Shown piece by piece: positions 41,271 through 48,004 of a stretch of 64,000 nt of DNA. Source of the DNA: Trujillonella endophytica (GTDB taxonomy: Bacteria; Actinomycetota; Actinomycetes; Mycobacteriales; Geodermatophilaceae). The notes below the pieces were generated by a model that searched no databases, had not been told where the DNA came from, and worked only from the letters and a program-made list of their open reading frames with translations. A program made the position numbers and the translations under genes. How positions within the stretch are numbered: position 1 is the stretch's first letter; every line of letters starts with the position of its first letter. The stretch lies in the NCBI RefSeq assembly GCF_900110555.1, contig NZ_FOEE01000009.1:1-64000 (forward strand), in the 5' to 3' direction.

Positions 41271-42322
41271 CAGATCTCCTGCGGGGTGAGCAGCACCTTG
41301 ACGTGCTGGTTGGGCGAGGAGAGCTCCTCGAGGGTGGCGGCACCGTCGGCCAGCGGCCGGACGCCGGTGATCAGCGGCGCCGGGTCGATGTGCCCGGAGG
41401 CCATCAGGCCCAGGACCCGCGGGATGTCGAAGTTGTAGCCCAGCGAGCCGACCAGCTGCCGCTCGTAGAGCACGATCTGGCGCAGGTCGATGGCCAGTTC
41501 GGACGGCGAGATGCCGGCGATGGCCATGCGGCCGCCGCGGCGCAGCGAACGCACGCCCAGGTCGATGGCCTCGGGCCGGCCCGTGCCGTCGATGACCGCG
41601 TCGGGCCCGATCCGGCCGGTGCCGGTGAAGACCTCCTTGCGCACGTCGTCGGTGGTCGGGTCGAAGACCGCCGTCGCCCCCATCGACCGGGCGATCTCGG
41701 CCCGGGCGGGGTTGGGCTCGCTGACGAAGACGGTGGCCGCGCCGGCCACCCGCGCGCCGATCAGCGCCGCCAGCCCGATCGGGCCGGCGCCGAGCACGAG
41801 GACGTGGTCGCCCGGCCCGACCTGTGCCCGCATCGCGGCGTGCAGCCCGACGGCGAGCGGCTCGGCGAGCGCGGCGTGCTGGTCGGAGACGCCGTCGGGG
41901 ATCGCGTGCAGCTCGATCAGCGGCACGCGCACCAGCGGGGCCAGGCCGCCGTCGGCCGCCAGCCCGATCGAGCCGCCCTTCGCGCAGATGTGGTACTCGC
42001 CGCGCAGGCACCACCGGCAGACGCCGCAGCGCAGGCAGGGGTCGGCCACGACGCGGCTGCCGACGGCGATCCCGGGGACCTCGCCGTCCATCGCGACGAC
42101 CCGGCCGCTGAACTCGTGACCCAGGGTGATCGGCGGCCGCGCACCGCTCAGGGGGTGCGCGCCCGGCCGGATCATGACCGGGCCGTGGGTGTACTCGTGG
42201 ACATCGGTGCCGCAGAGGCCGCAGAAGGCCACCTCGACCAGCGCCGTGCCCGGGAGCAGCTGCGGTTCCTCGACCTCGTCCAGCCGGACGTCGCGGGCGG
42301 CGTGCCAGCGCAGTGCCTCCAC
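41270..42322 (-). CDS. Zinc-dependent alcohol dehydrogenase
   Basis: A 350-residue medium-chain dehydrogenase. Catalytic zinc ligands lie in GLCGTDVHEY and GHEFSGRV. The structural zinc site has the four cysteines of DPCLRCGVCRWCLRGEYHIC. The cofactor motif is VLVLGAGPIGLAALIGARVA, followed by VFVSEPNPARAEIARSMGA (Glu, favouring NAD+). It resembles butanediol/sorbitol/threonine dehydrogenase relatives that oxidise secondary alcohols. GTG at 42322 has GGAGAGG 7 nt upstream. Second gene of the six-gene operon, 64 nt after the SDR. Confidence 0.93.
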   Translation of the reverse strand: MEALRWHAARDVRLDEVEEPQLLPGTALVEVAFCGLCGTDVHEYTHGPVMIRPGAHPLSGARPPITLGHEFSGRVVAMDGEVPGIAVGSRVVADPCLRCGVCRWCLRGEYHICAKGGSIGLAADGGLAPLVRVPLIELHAIPDGVSDQHAALAEPLAVGLHAAMRAQVGPGDHVLVLGAGPIGLAALIGARVAGAATVFVSEPNPARAEIARSMGATAVFDPTTDDVRKEVFTGTGRIGPDAVIDGTGRPEAIDLGVRSLRRGGRMAIAGISPSELAIDLRQIVLYERQLVGSLGYNFDIPRVLGLMASGHIDPAPLITGVRPLADGAATLEELSSPNQHVKVLLTPQEI

Positions 42323-42386
42323 AGTCGCACCTCTCCTCGTCGGGACCGCTCCGTCGCGGTCCACGCCAGTCCGCCGCGCGTGGCGC

Positions 42387-43169
42387 TCAGCGGAGTGAGT
42401 AGCCGCCGTCCACCGTGAGGGTCGCCCCGGTCACGTAGGCCGAGGACCCCGACGCCAGGTACAGGTACATGCCGGCCAGGTCGGCCGCATTCCCCCACCG
42501 CCCGAGCGCGGTGTGCGCCACGATGCCCTGCTCGCGCTCGGCGTCGCGGTGCCAGTGGCGCCCCAGGCCGGTGTCGAACCACCCGAGGGCCACGGTGTTC
42601 ACGGTGATCGCCCGCGGGCCCAGCTCCTGGGCCAGCGACTGCACCAGCGCCTGCACCCCGCTCTTGGAGGCGGAGTACGCGCCGAGCCCGCCCAGTGGGC
42701 GGTCGCCGAGGACGGAGCCGGTCACGATGATGCGACCGCCCTCCCCCATCACCGCGGCGGCCGCGCGGGCGCCGAGAAAGGTCCCCGTCAGGTTGACGTC
42801 CACGATCTCGCGCCACGCGTCGGGTTCCATGTCGAGCACGGAGGTGAACTCCGGCGAGACACCCGCGTTGGCGATCCAGACGTCGAGACCGCCGAAGCGC
42901 TCCACCATGCCGCGGGCGACGGACTCGTTGAAGGCGGAGTCCCGGACGTCGCCCGCGCAGACGAGCGCCTCGCCGTCGAGGGAGGCAGCCACCTTCTGCA
43001 GCGCGTCCTCGGAGCGGGCGACCAGGCCCACCGAGGCGCCGGCGGCGTCGAAGGCCTCCGCCAGCAGGCGGCCGAGGCCGCGCCCGGCACCCGTGATGAC
43101 CACGCGCCGACCCGCCACATCGCCCCAGCCGGGGATCACCGCGTAGGTTTGACCGGTCGGTACAGACAC
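42387..43169 (-). CDS. SDR family oxidoreductase, first gene of the E1/ligase operon
   Basis: A 260-residue classical SDR with VVITGAGRGLGRLLAEAFDA, WIANAGVSPEF, catalytic Ser in IIVTGSVLGDRPLGG, YSASKSGVQ and the end VTGATLTVDGGYSLR. The start is decided by the promoter: TAGTTT (plus 43176-43181) ends 6 nt before the GTG at 43169, matching the other leaderless genes here. A GTG at 43139, just before VIPGWGDVAGRRV, is the alternative. A TetR-type palindrome covers the first codons. It leads the operon SDR-ADH-acyl-CoA dehydrogenase-ligase-E1-E2-like, extending to 35763. Confidence 0.88.
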   Translation of the reverse strand: MSVPTGQTYAVIPGWGDVAGRRVVITGAGRGLGRLLAEAFDAAGASVGLVARSEDALQKVAASLDGEALVCAGDVRDSAFNESVARGMVERFGGLDVWIANAGVSPEFTSVLDMEPDAWREIVDVNLTGTFLGARAAAAVMGEGGRIIVTGSVLGDRPLGGLGAYSASKSGVQALVQSLAQELGPRAITVNTVALGWFDTGLGRHWHRDAEREQGIVAHTALGRWGNAADLAGMYLYLASGSSAYVTGATLTVDGGYSLR

Positions 43170-43181
43170 AGCGCGAAACTA
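43149..43181. promoter_or_regulatory. Divergent control region with ACCGACCGGTC palindrome
   Basis: On the minus strand -10 TAGTTT (plus 43176-43181) precedes the GTG at 43169 by 6 nt. The motif GTACCGACCGGTCAA (minus; plus 43149-43163) then lies just downstream of the start point, where a bound repressor would block transcription. On the plus strand TTGACC (43149-43154) within the same palindrome could act as -35 for the crotonase gene at 43206. Confidence 0.6.
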
Positions 43182-43205
43182 ACACAGGACGCGGAGGACC
43201 CGACA

Positions 43206-44009
43206 GTGACCAGCACGCCGCAGACCGCCCCGGTGACACTCCGGCCACACCCCGCCGACGGGCGGCTGGCGGTCCTCCGCCTCGACCGCGCGCCCGTGAA
43301 CGCGCTCGACCAGGCGATGTGGGACCTGCTCGCCGCGGCCGCCGCGGAGTTGCACGACCCGGGCTCCCCCTACCGGGCCGTCGTGATCACCGGCGGCCCG
43401 AAGCACTTCGCGGCGGGCGCGGACATCCGGGAGATGGTCGACCTGACCCCCGAGGAGTTCGACCGGCGCAACCGCGTGCTCCAGGGGGCCTTCCACGGCC
43501 TGGCGACGGCGCCGCAGATCGTGCTCGCGGCCGTCAACGGCTACGCGCTCGGCGGCGGCTGCGAGCTGGCCCTCGCGGCCGACTTCCGCGTCGCCGGGAG
43601 CCGGACGGTGCTGGGTCTGCCCGAGGTGACGCTCGGCATCATGCCCGGCTCGGGCGGGACCCAGCGGCTCGCGCACGTCGTCGGCCTGCCCCGCGCGAAG
43701 GACCTCGTCCTGTCCGGCCGCCGCGTCGCCGCCGAGGAGGCGCTCGCGATCGGGCTTGTGGACCGGGTGGTGGACGACGCCGAGGTGTTCGACAGCGCCG
43801 TCGAGCAGGCGCTGGGCTTCGCCCGCGGCCCCCTCGCCCTCCGGCACGCGAAGCGGGCGCTCGACGCCAGCGTGGCGCTTCCCATCGAGGCCGGCCTGGC
43901 CCTGGAGGCCGATCTGATCGCGGCGTGCTTCGGCAGCGAGGACGCCCAGCGGGGGCTCCGCAGCTTCCTGGCGGACGGGCCCGGCAAGGCCTCGTTCACC
44001 GGCCGGTGA
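43206..44009 (+). CDS. Enoyl-CoA hydratase/isomerase family protein
   Basis: A 267-residue crotonase-fold enzyme. It has the CoA/oxyanion loops KHFAAGADIREMVDLTPEEF and GYALGGGCELALAADFRVAG, and the second catalytic Glu in LPEVTLGIMPGSGGTQRLAH. Both Glu residues expected of a true enoyl-CoA hydratase (CEL and PEV) are present, so syn-hydration of a 2-enoyl-CoA is likely. GTG at 43206 has GGAGG 8-12 nt upstream. It is divergent from the SDR-ADH operon and shares its palindrome; another SDR gene follows 95 nt downstream with its own promoter. Confidence 0.93.
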   Translation: MTSTPQTAPVTLRPHPADGRLAVLRLDRAPVNALDQAMWDLLAAAAAELHDPGSPYRAVVITGGPKHFAAGADIREMVDLTPEEFDRRNRVLQGAFHGLATAPQIVLAAVNGYALGGGCELALAADFRVAGSRTVLGLPEVTLGIMPGSGGTQRLAHVVGLPRAKDLVLSGRRVAAEEALAIGLVDRVVDDAEVFDSAVEQALGFARGPLALRHAKRALDASVALPIEAGLALEADLIAACFGSEDAQRGLRSFLADGPGKASFTGR

Positions 44010-44023
44010 GCACCCCCCTCCCA

Positions 44024-44052
44024 TTGTGTGTATCGACCGGTCTGCCTAGCGT
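44024..44052 (+). promoter_or_regulatory. Promoter with operator in the -35/-10 spacer
   Basis: -35 TTGTGT (44024-44029), exact 17-bp spacer, -10 TAGCGT (44047-44052). The spacer holds ATCGACCGGTCTG, the recurrent palindrome core. The ATG follows at 44105 with AGGAG 6 nt upstream. Confidence 0.7.
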
Positions 44053-44104
44053 GGCCGGGATTGCGGTCCACTGATCCATCGACGGCGTACGGCAGGAGTT
44101 CCAG

Positions 44105-45028
44105 ATGAGCACGTTCAGCTTCGAGGGCCGAGTGGCGGTCGTCAGCGGCGCCGGTCGCGGGATCGGCCGGGGCTACGCGCGCCTGCTGGCCGCGCGCGGC
44201 GCGAAGGTCGTCGTCAACGACCTCGGCGGGTCGATCGAGGGCGACGGCACCGACGCCGGACCGGCCCAGACCGTCGTCGACGAGATCGTGGCCGCGGGTG
44301 GCGAGGCGGTCGCCGACACCTCCGACGTGTCCACCGCCGCCGGCGGCGAGACGATCGTCGCCACCGCGGTGGAGCGCTTCGGTCGCATCGACGCCCTGGT
44401 CAACAACGCCGGCATCATCCGGTGGGCCGGCCTCCCCGAGGTCGATCTCGACAACCTCGAGCGCCACCTGGCCGTCCACCTCGCCGGGTCCTTCAACACG
44501 ATGCGGGCGGCCTGGCCGCACTTCGTCGAGCAGCAGTACGGCCGCGTCGTGCACACCACGTCGACCGGCCTGCTCGGCCTGCCGAACAACCTCGGGTACG
44601 CCGCGGCGAAGGCCGGGACGATCGGCATGGCCCGCAGCGCGAAGCTCGCGGGCGCCCCGCACGGGATCAAGGTCAACTGCATCGCGCCGGCGGCCATGAC
44701 CCGGATGGGCGGCGGCGACCCGCTGGGCGAGGAGGCCCCGCGCCGGGCCGGGCAGCCGTACATGCCCTCGGACGCGGTGGCGCCCCTGGTGGCCTACCTC
44801 GCCCACGAGGACTGCCCGGTCAGCGGCGAGGTCTACGTCGCCGGCGCGGGCCGCTACTCCCGGCTCTTCATCGCCTCGACCGAGGGCTGGCTGCACGACG
44901 CGGAGGGCACCGCGACGGTGGAGGACGTCGCCGCCAACTTCGCGGCGATCAACGACGAGTCCGGCTACTACGTGCCCGCCGATCTGATGGCGTGGTCGGG
45001 CGCCTTCCTCAAGCACCAGCTGGGCTGA
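44105..45028 (+). CDS. SDR family protein, multifunctional-enzyme-type 3-hydroxyacyl-CoA dehydrogenase-like
   Basis: A 307-residue SDR whose N-terminal half matches the D-3-hydroxyacyl-CoA dehydrogenase domain of peroxisomal multifunctional enzyme type 2: VAVVSGAGRGIGRGYARLLA, VVVNDLGGSIEGDGTDAGPA (the NDLGG motif is diagnostic), VNNAGIIRWAG, Ser in HTTSTGLLGLPNN and YAAAKAGTIG. No hydratase or SCP2 domain is attached. It probably oxidises a 3-hydroxyacyl-CoA with NAD+, following the hydratase encoded just upstream. Own promoter with operator-like palindrome; a hairpin follows at 45035. Confidence 0.9.
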   Translation: MSTFSFEGRVAVVSGAGRGIGRGYARLLAARGAKVVVNDLGGSIEGDGTDAGPAQTVVDEIVAAGGEAVADTSDVSTAAGGETIVATAVERFGRIDALVNNAGIIRWAGLPEVDLDNLERHLAVHLAGSFNTMRAAWPHFVEQQYGRVVHTTSTGLLGLPNNLGYAAAKAGTIGMARSAKLAGAPHGIKVNCIAPAAMTRMGGGDPLGEEAPRRAGQPYMPSDAVAPLVAYLAHEDCPVSGEVYVAGAGRYSRLFIASTEGWLHDAEGTATVEDVAANFAAINDESGYYVPADLMAWSGAFLKHQLG

Positions 45029-45034
45029 GGCGCC

Positions 45035-45066
45035 GCCCGCTCCGGCCTGACCCGGCCGGAGCGGGC
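45035..45066. terminator. Bidirectional terminator, SDR / TetR
   Basis: A 13-bp stem, GCCCGCTCCGGCC (45035-45047) and 45054-45066, has a 6-nt loop and lies between convergent genes. Confidence 0.8.
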
Positions 45067-45074
45067 CCCGCGGA

Positions 45075-45770
45075 TCAGGACGCGACGTCGGCCGGGTCGC
45101 GCAGGGACTCCAGGAGGGCGCGGCCGCGCGCGAGGTCGTCGGCGTCGTCGCCCGCGTCGGCGGGTGCCGAGGCGATGCCGTCGAGGAAGATCCGGCAGTA
45201 GAACGCCGCCAGGCCCTCCACCGTCAGGTCCCGCCGCCCGCCGAGCCACTGGTACGTGTAGTTGTGCAGGTTGAGGAACGCCAGGGTGGCGAGCTCGAGG
45301 TCCTCGGCCTGGACCAGACCCTGCTCCTGCCCCTCGGCCAGCGCATCCCGCACGCGCTGCTCGAACCGCTGGCGCTTGGCGCGGAACAGCGTCCGCGGCT
45401 CCCCCTGCAACTGCTGGTACTCGTGCAGGAAGACCCAGACGTGGTCGCGCCGGTGGAGGATCTGCCAGAGCAGGGACTCCGACAGCAGCCGCAGCCGCGC
45501 GCGGAAGCCCACCTCGAGCGAGGCGAGCGCCGCGGCCTCGGTGAGCAGCGGGTCCATGACCCGGTCGTGGATCTCGGCGAGCAGCGCTTCCTTGGAGCCG
45601 ATGTAGTAGTACAGCGCTCCCCGGGCCAGGCCGGCCGCGTCACCGATGTCGGCGACGCCGGTGCTCGCGTACCCGTTCTTGGAGAACAGTTCGACCGCCA
45701 CGTCGATGACGTGCTCGCGCTTGCGGTGGTAGCGCATGGTCTTCGCGCGCTCGCTACCAGGTGTGGACAT
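45075..45770 (-). CDS. TetR family transcriptional regulator
   Basis: A 231-residue TetR repressor. The HTH is HVIDVAVELFSKNGYASTGV, ADIGDAAGLARGALYYYIGS then KEALLAEIHDRVMDPL. The ligand domain is helical with VFLHEYQQLQGEPRTLFRAK, a pattern seen in fatty-acyl/steroid-type regulators. ATG at 45770 is chosen over a longer reading of non-conserved sequence. It sits in the middle of the genes carrying ACCGAYCGGTC palindromes (43.1, 44.0, 47.0, 49.7 kb) and is the natural candidate to bind them; its own upstream region shows no clear copy. An acyl-CoA intermediate as inducer is plausible. Confidence 0.9.
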   Translation of the reverse strand: MSTPGSERAKTMRYHRKREHVIDVAVELFSKNGYASTGVADIGDAAGLARGALYYYIGSKEALLAEIHDRVMDPLLTEAAALASLEVGFRARLRLLSESLLWQILHRRDHVWVFLHEYQQLQGEPRTLFRAKRQRFEQRVRDALAEGQEQGLVQAEDLELATLAFLNLHNYTYQWLGGRRDLTVEGLAAFYCRIFLDGIASAPADAGDDADDLARGRALLESLRDPADVAS

Positions 45771-45887
45771 CTCACCGATCCTCGAAGCCGGACGCCGCGA
45801 CCGGGGAACGGAGGTCAGACCCTCGGCGGTCGGCGGCACCGCGAGCGTCACGCTACACATCGTGCCGGGCGTCCCGGGCGACCGTGC

Positions 45888-45941
45888 GGGGTCCTCACCC
45901 TGGAGGAGGAGGCGATGCCGCCCCGCCCCGGTGAGGACCCC
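45888..45941 (-). terminator. Possible terminator after the cyclase-family gene
   Basis: GGGGTCCTCACC (45888-45899) and GGTGAGGACCCC (45930-45941) form a 12-bp perfect stem with a 30-nt loop. It begins 7 nt after the stop on the minus strand. Confidence 0.5.
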
Positions 45942-45948
45942 GCCGGCG

Positions 45949-46992
45949 TCACACGGTGGCGACCGGCGTCAGCGGGGACCCCTGGGTCCCGGGCAGCCGC
46001 AGCGGCGGCGCGGTGAGCAGGAAGCGGCTCCGCTCGTTCTCCCGCAGCCACGCCGCCAGGTCGTTCAGGTACCAGAGCTCACCCAGCGGCACCCCGAGCT
46101 TGAACAGGCACAGGTGGTGGATGGGCAGCAGGGTGTGCGGCTCGGGCTTGCGCGCCGCCCACCCCTCGACGGCGTAGTTGTCGGCCACCAGCGCCGAGAT
46201 CCCGGAGTCGGCGATCCACTCGAGCAGGGCCGGGTCGTCGCCGTCCAGGTAGGAGTGCATCGCCTGGATCCGGCTCGCGTCCGGGTTCCCGCCCCACTCC
46301 ATGACCTGGGTGGCGAAGCCGGTGTGCAGCAGCAGCATGTCGCCGGGCTCCACGACCACCTTGTCGGCCGCCATGATCTCCTGCAGCGTCTTCAGGTTCA
46401 CCGGCTGCCAGTCGTCGCCCAGGTGGTGGCGCAGGTCGATCAGCACGCCCCGGCCCTGGACGCCGTGCGCGGCCATGTGCTCGAGGCCGAGGTGGCGGGC
46501 GAAGCTCAGGCTGCCGCTGCCGTCACCCTTCGCGTCCTCCTTCGGGCCGACGATGTCGTCACCGGCGCGGTAGCCGTTGTAGTAGACGGCCTCGGGGACC
46601 CCGTCGCCGTCGGCGTCGAACTCCGCGCCCTGGTGGGCCAGCGCGTCCCACTGGGTCGAGTACTGCAGCCACAGCGTCACGACGTCGTCGGACCAGACGT
46701 CGATGTAGTGCTTGCTGATCGACTCGCGCGCGACGACGTTGTAGAAGACGTCCTGCTTGTGCTGCAGGTCCTCGGTGGGCCGCAGGATCGGCGGGTAGCG
46801 CCGCTGGTTCAGCGCCGAACCGCCGGGCAGGTCCAGCGGCAGGCTCAGGCTGAACGTCCGGCCTTCCCGGACCTCGCGGACCCCCTGGAGGACCTTCTCC
46901 GAGGTGAGCAGGTTGATCCGCCCCAACTCGTCGTCCTCGCCCCAGTCACCCCAGGTCGAACCGGGCGGACGTTGCTGCCACCGCTTGGCCAT
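45949..46992 (-). CDS. Cyclase family protein (metal-dependent hydrolase, kynurenine formamidase-like fold)
   Basis: A 347-residue member of the Cyclase (PF04199-type) family, long subgroup. It starts KRWQQRPPGSTWGDWGEDDE LGRINLL-like and contains YSTQWDALAHQGAEFDADGD, where the family motif HxGTHxDxPxH appears as STQWDxLxH: the Asp and last His are kept, the first His is not evident. RGVLIDLRHHLG, PGDMLLLHTGFATQVMEWGG and DNYAVEGWAARKPEPHTLLP follow. Relatives hydrolyse cyclic amides or open rings; some occur in cyclic-ketone and terpene catabolism. Its promoter (-35 TTGACC, -10 TACTAT) overlaps the recurrent palindrome, so it is part of the presumed regulon. Confidence 0.85.
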   Translation of the reverse strand: MAKRWQQRPPGSTWGDWGEDDELGRINLLTSEKVLQGVREVREGRTFSLSLPLDLPGGSALNQRRYPPILRPTEDLQHKQDVFYNVVARESISKHYIDVWSDDVVTLWLQYSTQWDALAHQGAEFDADGDGVPEAVYYNGYRAGDDIVGPKEDAKGDGSGSLSFARHLGLEHMAAHGVQGRGVLIDLRHHLGDDWQPVNLKTLQEIMAADKVVVEPGDMLLLHTGFATQVMEWGGNPDASRIQAMHSYLDGDDPALLEWIADSGISALVADNYAVEGWAARKPEPHTLLPIHHLCLFKLGVPLGELWYLNDLAAWLRENERSRFLLTAPPLRLPGTQGSPLTPVATV

Positions 46993-47038
46993 TCGGCGCT
47001 CCTCGTGGTCGGGACCGTCCGCAGTGACGGCCCCTCCG

Positions 47039-47070
47039 ATAGTATGGATTCCTGTACCGATCGGTCAATG
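47039..47070 (-). promoter_or_regulatory. Promoter with ACCGATCGGTC operator, cyclase / NTF2 gap
   Basis: Minus strand: -35 TTGACC (plus 47063-47068), 18-bp spacer, -10 TACTAT (plus 47039-47044). The plus-strand sequence TGTACCGATCGGTCAATG (47053-47070) is the palindrome and overlaps the -35 and half the spacer. The divergent NTF2-like gene starts at 47085 and may share the site. Confidence 0.72.
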
Positions 47071-47084
47071 AAGCGGAGGGCCCC

Positions 47085-47483
47085 ATGGCCGGAGTCGACA
47101 AGGCGTCGGTCGACGCCGGGGTGCGCGCCGCGATCGCGGCCCTGAGCCGGGCGCAGGACGCCGGCCGGCCGGACGACCTGGTCGCGCTGTACACCGCGGA
47201 CGCGACCCTGGAACTGCCGGGAGCGGACCCCGTCGTCGGCGCCGCCGCGCTGCGCGAGGCCTTCGCCGCCTGGGCACCCAAGGTGCCGCAGTTGCACCTG
47301 GTCGGCAACGTCGTCGTCACCCCGGGCGGCCCCGACGAGGCGACGGCGGTCAGCGACGTGGCGATGATGCAGCGCGGCGAGTCCGGCTGGGCCGTCCGGA
47401 TCGTCGGCCGGTACCGGGACACGTTCCTCCTGCAGGGCGACGGCTGGCGCCTGCACCGGCGCAGCACCACGTTCTCCGCCTGA
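47085..47483 (+). CDS. NTF2/SnoaL-like protein, copy 1
   Basis: A 132-residue NTF2-like protein: helical start VRAAIAALSRAQDAGRPDDL, LYTADATLELPGADPVVGAA, WAPKVPQLHLVGNVVVTPGG, VSDVAMMQRGESGWAVRIVG and RYRDTFLLQGDGWRLHRRST. It is clearly paralogous to the next gene (shared PQLHLVGN, ATAVSD, GRYxDT, GW-L-RR). Family members include steroid delta-isomerases, limonene-epoxide-hydrolase-like enzymes and polyketide cyclases; the catalytic residues are not certain here. GCGGAGG lies 7 nt upstream of the ATG. The two copies may form a heterodimer. Confidence 0.82.
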   Translation: MAGVDKASVDAGVRAAIAALSRAQDAGRPDDLVALYTADATLELPGADPVVGAAALREAFAAWAPKVPQLHLVGNVVVTPGGPDEATAVSDVAMMQRGESGWAVRIVGRYRDTFLLQGDGWRLHRRSTTFSA

Positions 47484-47526
47484 CCGCACCGCCCGCTCCC
47501 CCATCCGCACCAGCACCGGAGGATCC

Positions 47527-47925
47527 GTGACCCTGCCCCCCGACCCGTCGGTCTCGGCCGCCGTGCACAACGCGGTCGCCGCCTACGCGCACGCGCTGGA
47601 CGCCGGGCGCACCGAGGACCTGGCCGCCCTGTTCACCCCCGACGGCGTCGCCGAGGTGGTCGGCTCCGCGCTGTACGAGGGCCGCGACGCCATCCGCGAG
47701 GGCTACGCGGCCTTCGCCCCGACCGCGCCGCAGTTGCACCTCGTGGGCAACACGGCGATCACGTCGTGGTCGCAGGACGCCGCGACGGCCGTCAGCGACC
47801 TGGCGTTCCTGCGCCGCGGCAAGGGCGGCTGGAGCGTCCAGCTGACCGGCCGGTACGACGACACGCTGCGCCGCACCGACGAGGGCTGGCTGTTCACCCG
47901 CCGGGTCCTGACCCTCGCGCCCTGA
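47527..47925 (+). CDS. NTF2/SnoaL-like protein, copy 2
   Basis: A 132-residue paralogue of the preceding gene: VHNAVAAYAHALDAGRTEDL, LFTPDGVAEVVGSALYEGRD, FAPTAPQLHLVGNTAITSWS, VSDLAFLRRGKGGWSVQLTG and RYDDTLRRTDEGWLFTRRVL. Same length, same strand, 43-nt gap, so a tandem duplication followed by divergence. A heterodimeric cone-shaped ligand-binding enzyme, as in some steroid-side-chain hydratases and isomerases, is possible. The stop codon lies in the first unit of a 14-bp tandem repeat, which runs into a terminator. Confidence 0.82.
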   Translation: MTLPPDPSVSAAVHNAVAAYAHALDAGRTEDLAALFTPDGVAEVVGSALYEGRDAIREGYAAFAPTAPQLHLVGNTAITSWSQDAATAVSDLAFLRRGKGGWSVQLTGRYDDTLRRTDEGWLFTRRVLTLAP

Positions 47926-47968
47926 CCCGCACACCCTGACCCGCACACCCTGACCCGCACACCCTGAC
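47921..47968. repeat. 14-bp direct repeat, 3.4 copies
   Basis: The unit CCTGACCCGCACAC occurs at 47921-47934, 47935-47948 and 47949-47962, then CCTGAC at 47963-47968. It includes the stop codon of the NTF2-like copy 2 and merges with the terminator stem. Extra in-frame-independent TGA triplets recur in each unit. Confidence 0.9.
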
Positions 47969-47994
47969 GGGGCCGGCGACCCGGCCCCGTCAGG
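47963..47994. terminator. Bidirectional terminator, NTF2 copy 2 / BVMO
   Basis: A perfect 14-bp stem, CCTGACGGGGCCGG (47963-47976) and 47981-47994, has a CGAC loop. It lies between convergent genes. Confidence 0.85.
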
Positions 47995-48004
47995 GGCGTC
48001 GCGG

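Noticed and set aside
47921-47968. CRISPR array
   Set aside because: The 14-bp units are directly adjacent with no spacers.
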